Assembly (NCBI GenBank): GCA_949987705.1
Contig: OX465281.1
Coordinates: 165,361,516 to 165,425,515, forward strand
Source of the DNA: Thereva unica
Lineage: Eukaryota; Arthropoda; Insecta; Diptera; Therevidae
DNA: 64,000 nt
Reading direction: 5' to 3'
The translations under genes and the position numbers were made by a program. Under the pieces are notes generated by a model that worked only from the letters and a program-made list of their open reading frames with translations, ran no database searches and had not been told where the DNA came from. This document shows, piece after piece, positions 53,405 to 64,000 of the stretch (position 1 is the stretch's first letter; each line of letters opens with the position of its first letter).

Positions 53405-54298
53405 ACCGGGCTCAATTCATCGCTGCGTATGAGCAATTTTATGAAAATTCCTCAGAAGAAATCTTAGCCGCAGATCCTTATGAAACGTCTGATCTTTTCT
53501 CCGATGTAGAATACGCCTATATTGATTGTTTACAGTCGTTAAGGGATGAACTTGAAGCAGTCAATCCGACCTCAAGGGCAAACTCTGAAGGCTCTCTGCT
53601 ACTCTCAACAGTTCAATCACATCATCTACTACGGTTCCTTCAAAGATTGTCCCACTTTCTATGATACCTTTATTGCGTTGATTCATGATAACGATTCCTT
53701 GACCGACGTTCAAAAGCTTCACTACTTGAGATCTGCGATCACGGCAGAAGCAGCTAAGCTTTGGCCGCATTTTGCTCCCACCAGTGCGAATCACAATTCG
53801 GCATGGAAACTCATTGTTGATAGATACAAGAACACAAGAGTGGTAGTTAATGCCAATATGCATTCGCTCATCACCATTCCGCCGATGACTAGGGAGTCAT
53901 TTTTGGGATTACAGCGAGTCTTAGATACTTTTATACAATCGGTTCGCGCGTTAGAAAATCTATCCCGTCCCGCCGACCAATGGGACGATTGGCTTACGTA
54001 CTTTTTCTCTAACAAACTTGATGCCACGTCGCGTAAGGACTGGGAAACTTCCCTCAGCTCGTCTACGGATGTTCCAAAATTTATCTTCCTCACAGAGTCT
54101 CTAGAGTGTCGTCTGCAAACACTTAGTGCAATTAAGGATACTCAAGCTATCACCAATGTCGTGTCCAGACAACGAAACTTTTCGGGACAGAAACATCAAG
54201 CCGCTTCAAAATCAAGTTCTAGCACTCCTCATTTATCCACCAGCTCATCAAAAACCTCAACAAACACTTCCTCCCGAACTACTGCCTCAACCTGTTGA
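53405..54298 (+). pseudogene. gag: Gag of degenerate third BEL/Pao element
   Basis: The N-terminal part is readable at about 53425-53620 (AYEQFYENSSEEILAADPYE, DVEYAYIDCL). It then shifts frame to the reading from 53546, which carries GSFKDCPTFYDTFIALIHDN, DVQKLHYLRSAITAEAAKL and RKDWETSLSSS. The sequence is clearly related to the gag of the BEL/Pao element at 19816-24540 (both have KDWETSLSSS and YLRSA/YLKAA blocks). It ends in a Ser/Thr-rich stretch with a stop at 54296-54298; zinc knuckles are missing. Confidence 0.85.
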
Positions 54299-55594
54299 GC
54301 TTGGTCAAACCTTCATAATTTGCCATTAGCTGATCCTTATTTTGATCAGCCCTCAGCGATTGATCTCATTCTTGGGGCAGAAATCTACACTCGAATTATC
54401 CTAGGAGAAGTCCGGAAAGGTTGCACAGGCTACTGTTTTTGACTGGATAGTGTCAGGCACTCCTTCAATTACCATGCGCGTACACACCTCTACCATTGAA
54501 GCTGATTCTCTTCTCAGGCGATTCTGGGAACTACTAGCCCCCTCAAGCCACTTGGCTCACTCCTGATGGAAGTCAATGTGAAGACCATTTCGCCAGAACG
54601 CATTACAGAGAAGCCCACGGACAATATGCAGTCTCTCTTCCACTAAAGCTACCTGCTAGCTCGTTAGGATCGTCTCGCTGCCATCTCGTCACTTCTCCGC
54701 ATGCAACGAAGATTTACTCGCGATTCCGAACTGCAGAATTCGTATGCTTCGTTCATTGCAGAATATGAAGATTTAAAACATATGGAAGAAATATCAAACG
54801 AGAGCACTACGGAGCCCGTCTACTACTTACCTTACCACGCGGTACATAAACCAAGTAGCACTACTACCAAGCTCCGAGTGGTCTTAACCGCATCGCAGAA
54901 ATCTACATCACAACTTTCCTTGAACGACGTACTCCACGTCGGGTCCAAGATACAAAATGATGTGATTTCGGTCATTCTTATGTCCTCACTGCGGATATTG
55001 AGAAGATGTATCGACAGATACTCGTCGACAAACCCGGTACAAACCTCCAACGAGTTCTCAAGTCTACCTCCAGCGAACATCCTATTAAATGCTATCGTCT
55101 GTTAATCGTGACTTACGGAACTGCGTGTGCATCCTACTTGGCTTGGAAAACCCTCCAACAACTTGCAGAGGACTACGGTTCAAAACACCCAGCAGCTTTC
55201 AAAATACTCAAGGAAAACTTTTATGTCGACGATGCTCTCTTCGGAGCATACGATAAGGAGACAGGGATAAAGCTCCGTGATGACCTCCATTCAGTACTAA
55301 AGAAGGGCAGCTTCAAATTGCGCAAATGGTTGGCAAATTCAAAATCTATGCTAGTGGACATCGAGGAAGAAGATCGAGCTCACACCTTGTCATTAAAGGT
55401 TGTAGTGTACAGTATAACAACAATAGTTACCATCACTGCTAAAATCCTTTTACAACGACTATGGCTAACCCACATTAGACAGGGCTGACCAACTTCCGGA
55501 TGATCTCCATCAACAATGGATGATGTACAAACGTGATTTAGCTTGCCTAGTTCATCTTCGAATTAGTCTGGTCGTTCACTGGAAGCGTATTCGA
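54299..55594 (+). pseudogene. pol: Pol remnants of degenerate third BEL/Pao element
   Basis: Frame-broken pieces: a protease-end block (SAIDLILGAEIYTRIILGE, about 54355-54415), an RT start (54701-54960; RRFTRDSEL, PVYYLPYHAVHKPSS, TKLRVVLTASQ), an RT core from 55006 (MYRQILVDKP, VTYGTACASYLA, catalytic YVDD at about 55224-55235) and a short connection piece (TAKILLQRLW; QWMMYKRDLACL). RNase H and integrase are absent; the sequence changes to Harbinger-like DNA near 55595. Confidence 0.85.
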
Positions 55595-56045
55595 GGGGCT
55601 ACGTGCTTCGGCGACATGACCTCCTACAGGCGGCTACAAGCGGCTCTGAGATACGCGGCTACACGCTACAGGGGTCGTCCACTGCAAGCTTTTTATGCTG
55701 TTCTGTTTGAAGTGAACTTTAACGTAATAATATTGTAATGGAAGAAGAGAATAAATATTTTTTGGAAAGTTCTACCTGGATAAGGCGTAGAATCAATAAA
55801 AAAGACGAACATATTAGGTTAGCCCTATTTTAGAAAAGAGGATGTGTCTGGGGGAGTTCCATCATCTACACGGCGAATCGGAGGAAAATCCCCTTAACTT
55901 CTTCGACTATTATCATAGGAACCTCAACACATTCCAATATATTTTGGGAGCCATAGCGCCCATTATCAGCAGGGATTCTAACTTCAGACAGACTATTCCT
56001 CCTGCGAAACGCCTCAGTGTGACTCTACTAAAAGTTTATTCAAAA
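55595..56045 (+). pseudogene. PIF/Harbinger (HARBI1-like) transposase N-terminal scrap
   Basis: An ATG at 55739 opens a short frame with a W-IRRRINKK block, stopped at about 55833. A second frame at 55842-56030 reads EFHHLHGESEENPLNFFDYY, then FQYILGAIAPII and TIPPAKRLSVTLL. These blocks are the conserved N-terminus of HARBI1-like transposases. The catalytic DDE region is absent. GC-rich DNA at 55595-55690 may be its terminal region. Confidence 0.7.
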
Positions 56046-56529
56046 AAAAAGTGCCATGGCTTCTCGATGTCACAGTGGACATGAAATCTCTTATATAACA
56101 AATGAAACGAAAGATTTAAATATATACATACAAACATATACATATATACAAACATACAACAACGATCAACAAATCCACATCACAAAACTTTTTTTTAAAA
56201 AATACTTACACAATATTCGTGCTCAAAAGTGGAAACCGCTACGTAATGAAACTATTAAAAATGCAGTAAATGATAAATAAATGCTGATGAATTGAGACCA
56301 CGTGCATACATCTGCGCATAATTACCGCCCAGGTGCAGCCAATATAATGCCATAGAGTGAGTCATCGTTAATGACTCATTAGTGTCAGCCTTAGTTAGGC
56401 CCACTGCTATCCCCACTGCGCCCTCCTCTACATACCTAAACTAGATCCCAACTCAGCCCCCAAACTCAGTAATGAGTCATTTTTGCTCCGCACATTCTTT
56501 TAAATAGACCCCAGGGATAAGACATACTC
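56046..56529. other. No gene recognised
   Basis: Contains a short palindrome GAGTCA-7-TGACTC (about 56357-56375) and a second AGTGTCAG/CTCAGTAATGAGTCA neighbourhood. The small open frame at 56056-56280 is not supported. Confidence 0.4.
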
Positions 56530-56536
56530 ATGTCAA

Positions 56537-57024
56537 AACAAAAACAAAGACAACGAAAACAAAAACAAAAACAAAAACAAAGACAACGAAAACAAAAACA
56601 AAAACAAAAACAAAAACAAAAACAAAAACAAAAACAAAAACAAAAACAAAAACAAAAACAAAAACAAAAACAAAAACAAAAACAAAAACAAAAACAAAAA
56701 CAAAAACAAAAACAAAAACAAAAACAAAAACAAAAACAAAAACAAAAACAAAAACAAAAACAAAAACAAAAACAAAAACAAAAACAAAAACAAAAACAAA
56801 AACAAAAACAAAAACAAAAACAAAAACAAAAACAAAAACAAAAACAAAAACAAAAACAAAAACAAAAACAAAAACAAAAACAAAAACAAAAACAAAAACA
56901 AAAACAAAAACAAAAACAAAAACAAAAACAAAAACAAAAACAAAAACAAAAACAAAAACAAAAACAAAAACAAAAACAACAAAAACAAAAACAACAACAA
57001 AAACAAAAACAAAAACAAAAACAA

Positions 57025-57096
<72 letters not shown>

Positions 57097-57617
57097 AAAC
57101 AAAAACAAAAACAAAAACAAAAACAAAAACAAAAACAAAAACAAAAACAAAAACAAAAACAAAAACAAAAACAAAAACAAAAACAAAAACAAAAACAAAA
57201 ACAAAAACAAAAACAAAAACAAAAACAAAAACAAAAACAAAAACAAAAACAAAAACAAAAACAAAAACAAAAACAAAAACAAAAACAAAAACAAAAACAA
57301 AAACAAAAACAAAAACAAAAACAAAAACAAAAACAAAAACAAAAACAAAAACAAAAACAAAAACAAAAACAAAAACAAAAACAAAAACAAAAACAAAAAC
57401 AAAAACAAAAACAAAAACAAAAACAAAAACAAAAACAAAAACAAAAACAAAAACAAAAACAAAAACAAAAACAAAAACAAAAACAAAAACAAAAACAAAA
57501 ACAAAAACAAAAACAAAAACAAAAACAAAAACAAAAACAAAAACAAAAACAAAAACAAAAACAAAAACAAAAACAAAAACAAAAACAAAAACAAAAACAA
57601 AAACAAAAACAAAAACG
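56537..57617. repeat. (CAAAAA)n array with (CAA)n core
   Basis: About 1.08 kb of hexamer CAAAAA, with two variant units near the start (GACAACGAAAAC) and a (CAA)n segment at about 57028-57096. The open frames of KQ, FV and LF repeats on both strands are artefacts of the six-base period. It separates two copies of a ~7.45-kb unit. Confidence 0.97.
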
Positions 57618-58800
57618 AAATACGAAATAGAGCCAATTTCAACATTAAAAATGCTTATAACTTCAAAAATAGAGGCTGTGGCGTAAAAGTTGTAATACAT
57701 TATTTATAGGAAATTGTCCAAACTTTTTAATTTTGGAAAAAAAAGTTTAGGTTTATAACGTATTTTTTGGAGAAAAAGGTGGTTTTAGTTGAAATTTTAG
57801 TGAAAAAAATACAAACTTCAAAAATAGAGGCTGTGGCGTAAAAGTTGTAATACATTATTTATAGGAAATTGTCCAAACTTTTTAATTTTGGAAAAAAAAG
57901 TTTAGGTTTATCACGTATTTTTTGGAGAAAAAGGTGGTTTTAGTTGAAATTTTAGTGAAAAAAATACAAAATTTTGACTTTGGCGATCACGGTCACTACA
58001 AATACAATAAGCAATATAGTATACTCAATATATAGTTAGATCCACGGCGGCCATCTCAAGAGGACGCATTCCATATTCTTCACCACCTCCTCGACGTAGG
58101 TATCAAATAAAAGGGTATCACAAGTAGAATACAATAAGCTATGTCGTAAAATCCATGGCGGCCGTCTCAAGAAAACGAATTACCATTTCTCCACCAGTCC
58201 CTCGACGTGGGTATCATTTGAAAGAGTGTCAAAAGTAAAATACCATAAGCGATATAGTATACTCAATATATGGTTAGATCCATGGAGGTCATCTCAAGAG
58301 GGCGGTTTACCATTTTCTTCACAACCCCCTCGACATGGGTATCAAATGAAAGGGTATCACAAGTAGAAGACAATAAGCAATACAGTATACTTAATATATG
58401 GTAACATCCACGGCGGCCGTCTCAAAAGGGCGTATTACTATTTCTTCACCACCCCCTCGACATGGGTATCAATTGAAAGGTATCGTAAGTAGAATATCAT
58501 AAGCGATATAGTATTTTCAATATATAGTTAGATCCATGGCGGCCGACTCAAGAGGTCGGATTACCATTTCTTCACCACCCCTTCGACATGAGTATCAGTT
58601 GAAAGGGTATCATAAGTAGAATACCAAAAGCGATATAGTAAACTCAATATATCGTTAGATCCACGGCGGTCATCTCAAGAGGGCGTATTACCGTTTGATT
58701 AACAACCACTGAAACAACTCCTCCTGTTGGTCGGGCACTTGAAGTATTTTTGCCACCGTTTGGTCAGTTAGCTCCTATCAATCATGTCGGGCAGATTGTA
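57618..58800. repeat. Second copy of the 50175-51354 sequence
   Basis: Matches 50175-51354 at an offset of about 7446 with only single-base differences seen (for example one extra T in a T-run). It comprises the foldback arms, Gypsy LTR end, TSD, reverse satellite and the start of the following DNA. It ends exactly at the N gap. Confidence 0.93.
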
Positions 58801-59000
58801 NNNNNNNNNNNNNNNNNNNNNNNNNNNNNNNNNNNNNNNNNNNNNNNNNNNNNNNNNNNNNNNNNNNNNNNNNNNNNNNNNNNNNNNNNNNNNNNNNNNN
58901 NNNNNNNNNNNNNNNNNNNNNNNNNNNNNNNNNNNNNNNNNNNNNNNNNNNNNNNNNNNNNNNNNNNNNNNNNNNNNNNNNNNNNNNNNNNNNNNNNNNN
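58801..59000. other. Assembly gap (200 N)
   Basis: Exactly 200 N, probably a placeholder length. Confidence 1.
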
Positions 59001-59040
<40 letters not shown>

Positions 59041-59567
59041 AAACAAAAACAAAAACAAAAACAAAAACAAAAACAAAAACAAAAACAAAAACAAAAACAA
59101 AAACAAAAACAAAAACAAAAACAAAAACAAAAACAAAAACAAAAACAAAAACAAAAACAAAAACAAAAACAAAAACAAAAACAAAAACAAAAACAAAAAC
59201 AAAAACAAAAACAAAAACAAAAACAAAAACAAAAACAAAAACAAAAACAAAAACAAAAACAAAAACAAAAACAAAAACAAAAACAAAAACAAAAACAAAA
59301 ACAAAAACAAAAACAAAAACAAAAACAAAAACAAAAACAAAAACAAAAACAAAAACAAAAACAAAAACAAAAACAAAAACAAAAACAAAAACAAAAACAA
59401 AAACAAAAACAAAAACAAAAACAAAAACAAAAACAAAAACAAAAACAAAAACAAAAACAAAAACAAAAACAAAAACAAAAACAAAAACAAAAACAAAAAC
59501 AAAAACAAAAACAAAAACAAAAACAAAAACAAAAACAAAAACAAAAACAAAAACAAAAACAAAAACG
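59001..59567. repeat. (CAA)n/(CAAAAA)n array after gap
   Basis: Corresponds to 57051-57617 at a constant offset of 1950, with one base difference that I see near 59041. Confidence 0.95.
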
Positions 59568-62500
59568 AAATACGAAATAGAGCCAATTTCAACATTAAAA
59601 ATGCTTATAACTTCAAAAATAGAGGCTGTGGCGTAAAAGTTGTAATACATTATTTATAGGAAATTGTCCAAACTTTTTAATTTTGGAAAAAAAAGTTTAG
59701 GTTTATAACGTATTTTTTGGAGAAAAAGGTGGTTTTAGTTGAAATTTTAGTGAAAAAAATACAAACTTCAAAAATAGAGGCTGTGGCGTAAAAGTTGTAA
59801 TACATTATTTATAGGAAATTGTCCAAACTTTTTAATTTTGGAAAAAAAAGTTTAGGTTTATCACGTATTTTTTGGAGAAAAAGGTGGTTTTAGTTGAAAT
59901 TTTAGTGAAAAAAATACAAAATTTTGACTTTGGCGATCACGGTCACTACAAATACAATAAGCAATATAGTATACTCAATATATAGTTAGATCCACGGCGG
60001 CCATCTCAAGAGGACGCATTCCATATTCTTCACCACCTCCTCGACGTAGGTATCAAATAAAAGGGTATCACAAGTAGAATACAATAAGCTATGTCGTAAA
60101 ATCCATGGCGGCCGTCTCAAGAAAACGAATTACCATTTCTCCACCAGTCCCTCGACGTGGGTATCATTTGAAAGAGTGTCAAAAGTAAAATACCATAAGC
60201 GATATAGTATACTCAATATATGGTTAGATCCATGGAGGTCATCTCAAGAGGGCGGTTTACCATTTTCTTCACAACCCCCTCGACATGGGTATCAAATGAA
60301 AGGGTATCACAAGTAGAAGACAATAAGCAATACAGTATACTTAATATATGGTAACATCCACGGCGGCCGTCTCAAAAGGGCGTATTACTATTTCTTCACC
60401 ACCCCCTCGACATGGGTATCAATTGAAAGGTATCGTAAGTAGAATATCATAAGCGATATAGTATTTTCAATATATAGTTAGATCCATGGCGGCCGACTCA
60501 AGAGGTCGGATTACCATTTCTTCACCACCCCTTCGACATGAGTATCAGTTGAAAGGGTATCATAAGTAGAATACCAAAAGCGATATAGTAAACTCAATAT
60601 ATCGTTAGATCCACGGCGGTCATCTCAAGAGGGCGTATTACCGTTTGATTAACAACCACTGAAACAACTCCTCCTGTTGGTCGGGCACTTGAAGTATTTT
60701 TGCCACCGTTTGGTCAGTTAGCTCCTATCAATCATGTCGGGCAGATTGTAATACCTTTCTTTTATATCTGAATCAAAATGTCAATTTTCATTTATAAAGT
60801 TAACTCTAAGTAGTGAATGTAAGTTGAAGTGTATATATAAAAGTGAGAATTAAATTGTCGAGTCATTATAATGTTTAAGAGAAGGTTTTTCATTTTCATA
60901 CAACAACTCTTAACATGAGCTGATTTCTATTATTTTTTGGTTCAGTACAGACATACATATGAAAAAGAAAAATTCTCGGGACTTCTATTGTTTGCTTTTT
61001 TTCATATTATTTAATTTATGCAAACCGTTATTGAATTTTTTCAACATATTTTATTTAGTATTTTGACGTGACAACGTCTAATAAAACGGTTAGCCGGGAT
61101 GCCCAAGCGACAAAGTGTCGCATAACCGTGTGTGTGGGCGTGGCTTACGCTGCATGTAGTAGTGGCAACGAGTGGCGTGACTGACGCTGTATGTAGTAGT
61201 GGCTGTCATTAGCCGTTTTTTTTAATGAACTATATAGTTCTTCCATCGAGTTCATTAAAAAAACGACAAGGGAAATTTCATAAAAGCGCATACTTCGATG
61301 CTTAAAAATTTCAAAATTAAACGGAAGTTAAGAGTTATTTTTTACACTGTTACACGAAATCCTCGCTAGAAAATAATAAATATGTTTCTAAAAAATCAAT
61401 TATTTGTTATAAATTTGCTCTCATCACTTTCCTGTTGTTTTTATTTTTAAATTACGTCTCTCCGACCACCGAAAGTATGCAACATGCCAACCCCCGAAAC
61501 AACATGCCAAACCCCGAAAGTATGAAATATGAAAATTAAGAAATTTCCCAAAACCTCGATAAGAACTCCGATAAAACCTGGGTTTTCAGATTTGTATGGG
61601 GAAGAACTATATATTTCATTAAAAAAACACGGCTATTGTTACATTTTGAGAACGAATAAAAAAATAAAAATACTGCAAAATTATATGTATATTGTGTTTA
61701 TTATATATTGCATGTAATGCATAACAGATAACGAGCAACATGGTAGTTGTCACGTGATAGTCGCCACAGCGCGAAGCGCCGTGGCCCGGCGCACCGGTTT
61801 TTATTTGACTTTTTATCATTTTAATTTCCAATATATACCCGTCATTTGCATTTTCTCATTGCACAAAACAGTTACAGGGCGGTATTATTGCAACTTTGTT
61901 GTGCAACAGGTTTTAGACAATAACACATGAAGATTTGTTTTATTGCAACATTTGTGCACAATTTGTTGTGGCGAAAAGAATTTTGTGCAAAATAGCTCCC
62001 GCAACATTTGAATGAAAGTGTTGTAAGTTGTTCCATCGGGCGTGGAAAAAAAACATATAAACAATAGAATTAGAATAAAATTTCGTAAAAATAATAAACA
62101 TTTATTCATCCAATCAGTGTTGAGTTTTTTATTGTTTTGAATTTTCTTTAAATTACCCTTGTAATAAATTGATGGTTTTTTTTAGAAAAGATATCTCAAC
62201 TTATTCTAATTACTAGAGGACGGATTATATGCAAATGCATATTTCTTATTTATACTGTTCTTTATGTCAAAACTATTAAGAAGGTTGTTTTATGGTATTT
62301 ACAACTTAAATATAATAATTTTTTTTGCATATTTTACATATTTGCATACAATTAGTATATTTGCATTTTTTTGCATATTTGCATATTTTTTGCATAGTTA
62401 TATACCCAATAAGAAATTTCAGTAGAATTCCAGCCACTGCAAGGGCCAAAAAGTCGCATATAATCCGCGCTCTACTAATTTCCATCATATTGCTACGATA

Positions 62501-62583
62501 TTTTAGCACAGTCGGTCTACAAAAGTTCATTTGGGGAACAGTTAAGTTGTCATATTAACTTCGAAATGGAAAAAATTTAATAA

Positions 62584-62703
62584 GGCTGCTCGCACACTGC
62601 ATCAGAATTTGTACGATTTTGTGCGAATTCCGATGAAATAGCGTACAACTTCATCGGAATTCGCACAAATTCGTACAAATTCTGATCCAGTGTGCGAGCA
62701 GCC
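62584..62703. mobile_element. 120-bp Harbinger-type MITE, duplicated copy
   Basis: Identical position and TAA flanks (62581-62583 and 62704-62706) as 53188-53307; copied as part of the larger repeat, not a separate insertion. Confidence 0.9.
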
Positions 62704-62800
62704 TAAGAGTCGAATTGCCTTCGCAAGGGACCGGATTCAGCGGTTTTCAGCCAATACCCACTGCCAGCCAACTGCCAAAGGGAAACGAGATAAAGAATTT

Positions 62801-63715
62801 ACCGGGCTCAATTCATCGCTGCGTATGAGCAATTTTATGAAAATTCCTCAGAAGAAATCTTAGCCGCAGATCCTTATGAAACGTCTGATCTTTTCTCCGA
62901 TGTAGAATACGCCTATATTGATTGTTTACAGTCGTTAAGGGATGAACTTGAAGCAGTCAATCCGACCTCAAGGGCAAACTCTGAAGGCTCTCTGCTACTC
63001 TCAACAGTTCAATCACATCATCTACTACGGTTCCTTCAAAGATTGTCCCACTTTCTATGATACCTTTATTGCGTTGATTCATGATAACGATTCCTTGACC
63101 GACGTTCAAAAGCTTCACTACTTGAGATCTGCGATCACGGCAGAAGCAGCTAAGCTTTGGCCGCATTTTGCTCCCACCAGTGCGAATCACAATTCGGCAT
63201 GGAAACTCATTGTTGATAGATACAAGAACACAAGAGTGGTAGTTAATGCCAATATGCATTCGCTCATCACCATTCCGCCGATGACTAGGGAGTCATTTTT
63301 GGGATTACAGCGAGTCTTAGATACTTTTATACAATCGGTTCGCGCGTTAGAAAATCTATCCCGTCCCGCCGACCAATGGGACGATTGGCTTACGTACTTT
63401 TTCTCTAACAAACTTGATGCCACGTCGCGTAAGGACTGGGAAACTTCCCTCAGCTCGTCTACGGATGTTCCAAAATTTATCTTCCTCACAGAGTCTCTAG
63501 AGTGTCGTCTGCAAACACTTAGTGCAATTAAGGATACTCAAGCTATCACCAATGTCGTGTCCAGACAACGAAACTTTTCGGGACAGAAACATCAAGCCGC
63601 TTCAAAATCAAGTTCTAGCACTCCTCATTTATCCACCAGCTCATCAAAAACCTCAACAAACACTTCCTCCCGAACTACTGCCTCAACCTGTTTGAGCTTG
63701 GTCAAACCTTCATAA
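62801..63715 (+). pseudogene. gag: BEL/Pao gag remnant, duplicated copy
   Basis: Same as 53405-54298, with the same internal frame change. The extra T near 63690 removes the early stop and moves the end to 63715. The following DNA to 64000 repeats the protease-end remnant. Confidence 0.85.
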
Positions 63716-64000
63716 TTTGCCATTAGCTGATCCTTATTTTGATCAGCCCTCAGCGATTGATCTCATTCTTGGGGCAGAAATCTACACTCGAATTATCCTA
63801 GGAGAAGTCCGGAAAGGTTGCACAGGCTACTGTTTTTGACTGGATAGTGTCAGGCACTCCTTCAATTACCATGCGCGTACACACCTCTACCATTGAAGCT
63901 GATTCTCTTCTCAGGCGATTCTGGGAACTACTAGCCCCCTCAAGCCACTTGGCTCACTCCTGATGGAAGTCAATGTGAAGACCATTTCGCCAGAACGCAT

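Larger units (their letters stand above)
59568..64000. repeat. Third copy of the foldback-satellite-BEL unit (runs off window)
   Basis: Matches 57618-58800 at offset 1950 as far as 60750, and matches 50175-54603 at offset 9395-9397. I see one substitution (52365 region against 61761 region, A/G) and one T insertion near 63690, which lengthens the gag reading frame relative to 54298. It contains reverse satellite at 59955-60658. Confidence 0.93.

Noticed and set aside
56528..57700. Long open frames encoding KQ, FV and LF repeats on both strands
   Set aside because: They follow directly from the six-base CAAAAA period in several frames; no start context or non-repetitive sequence supports a protein.
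58750..59659. Open frames running through the N gap
   Set aside because: They are composed of unknown bases plus the CAA/CAAAAA array.

Overview
The window looks like repeat-rich, AT-rich chromosomal DNA from an insect (a dipteran is a guess from the mix of elements; no host gene lets me fix the order). I find no host protein-coding gene and no tRNA, rRNA or CRISPR locus. Nearly everything recognisable is transposable elements (TEs) nested in one another, satellite arrays carried by Helitron-like elements, foldback or MITE elements, and microsatellites. Many insertions can be dated relative to each other from target-site duplications (TSDs), terminal dinucleotides and paralogous empty sites that I read directly.

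Layout. 1-904: unique AT-rich DNA ending in (TA)n. 905-3876: two head-to-tail Helitron-like elements (minus) with 128-bp satellite cores. 3893-5404: I/Loa-type non-LTR remnant (minus). 5405-6081: 3' LTR of an env-bearing retroelement. 6173-6622 and 13435-14860: its env gene (minus), split by a young complete Gypsy element (6623-13434, TSD CGAG). 14942-27356: an RTE-like non-LTR element (minus, 10-bp TSD), itself split by a young BEL/Pao element (15775-26154, TSD AACCC), whose left LTR is split by a 3.0-kb Helitron (15845-18861). 27367-27861: BEL/Pao integrase C-terminus, which with the env and LTR forms one env-bearing BEL/Pao element. 27862-33000: another BEL/Pao element, with a 656-bp DNA transposon in its protease. 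33003-35290: gag, Helentron and non-LTR scraps. 35700-37340: diverged satellite. 38033-38409: foldback. 38826-42422: two inverted Penelope-like copies, one split by a 2.0-kb Transib-like element (TSD CGACG). 43828-44077: MITE. 45211-50554: second Gypsy (TSD AATA) inserted in reverse-oriented satellite. 50559-57617: satellite, a degenerate BEL/Pao fragment, a Harbinger MITE, a HARBI1-like scrap and a 1.1-kb (CAAAAA)n array. 57618-64000: near-identical repeats of the preceding stretch around a 200-N gap; the two gap edges carry the same ~1.75 kb, which points to unmerged contig ends.

How the pieces relate. The inferred order around 5.4-28 kb is: an env-carrying BEL/Pao element landed in an I/Loa-type element; an RTE element then entered its pol/env junction and a Gypsy entered its env; a BEL/Pao element entered the RTE; finally a Helitron entered that BEL LTR. 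The two LTRs of that BEL look identical base for base, so the Helitron is the youngest event.
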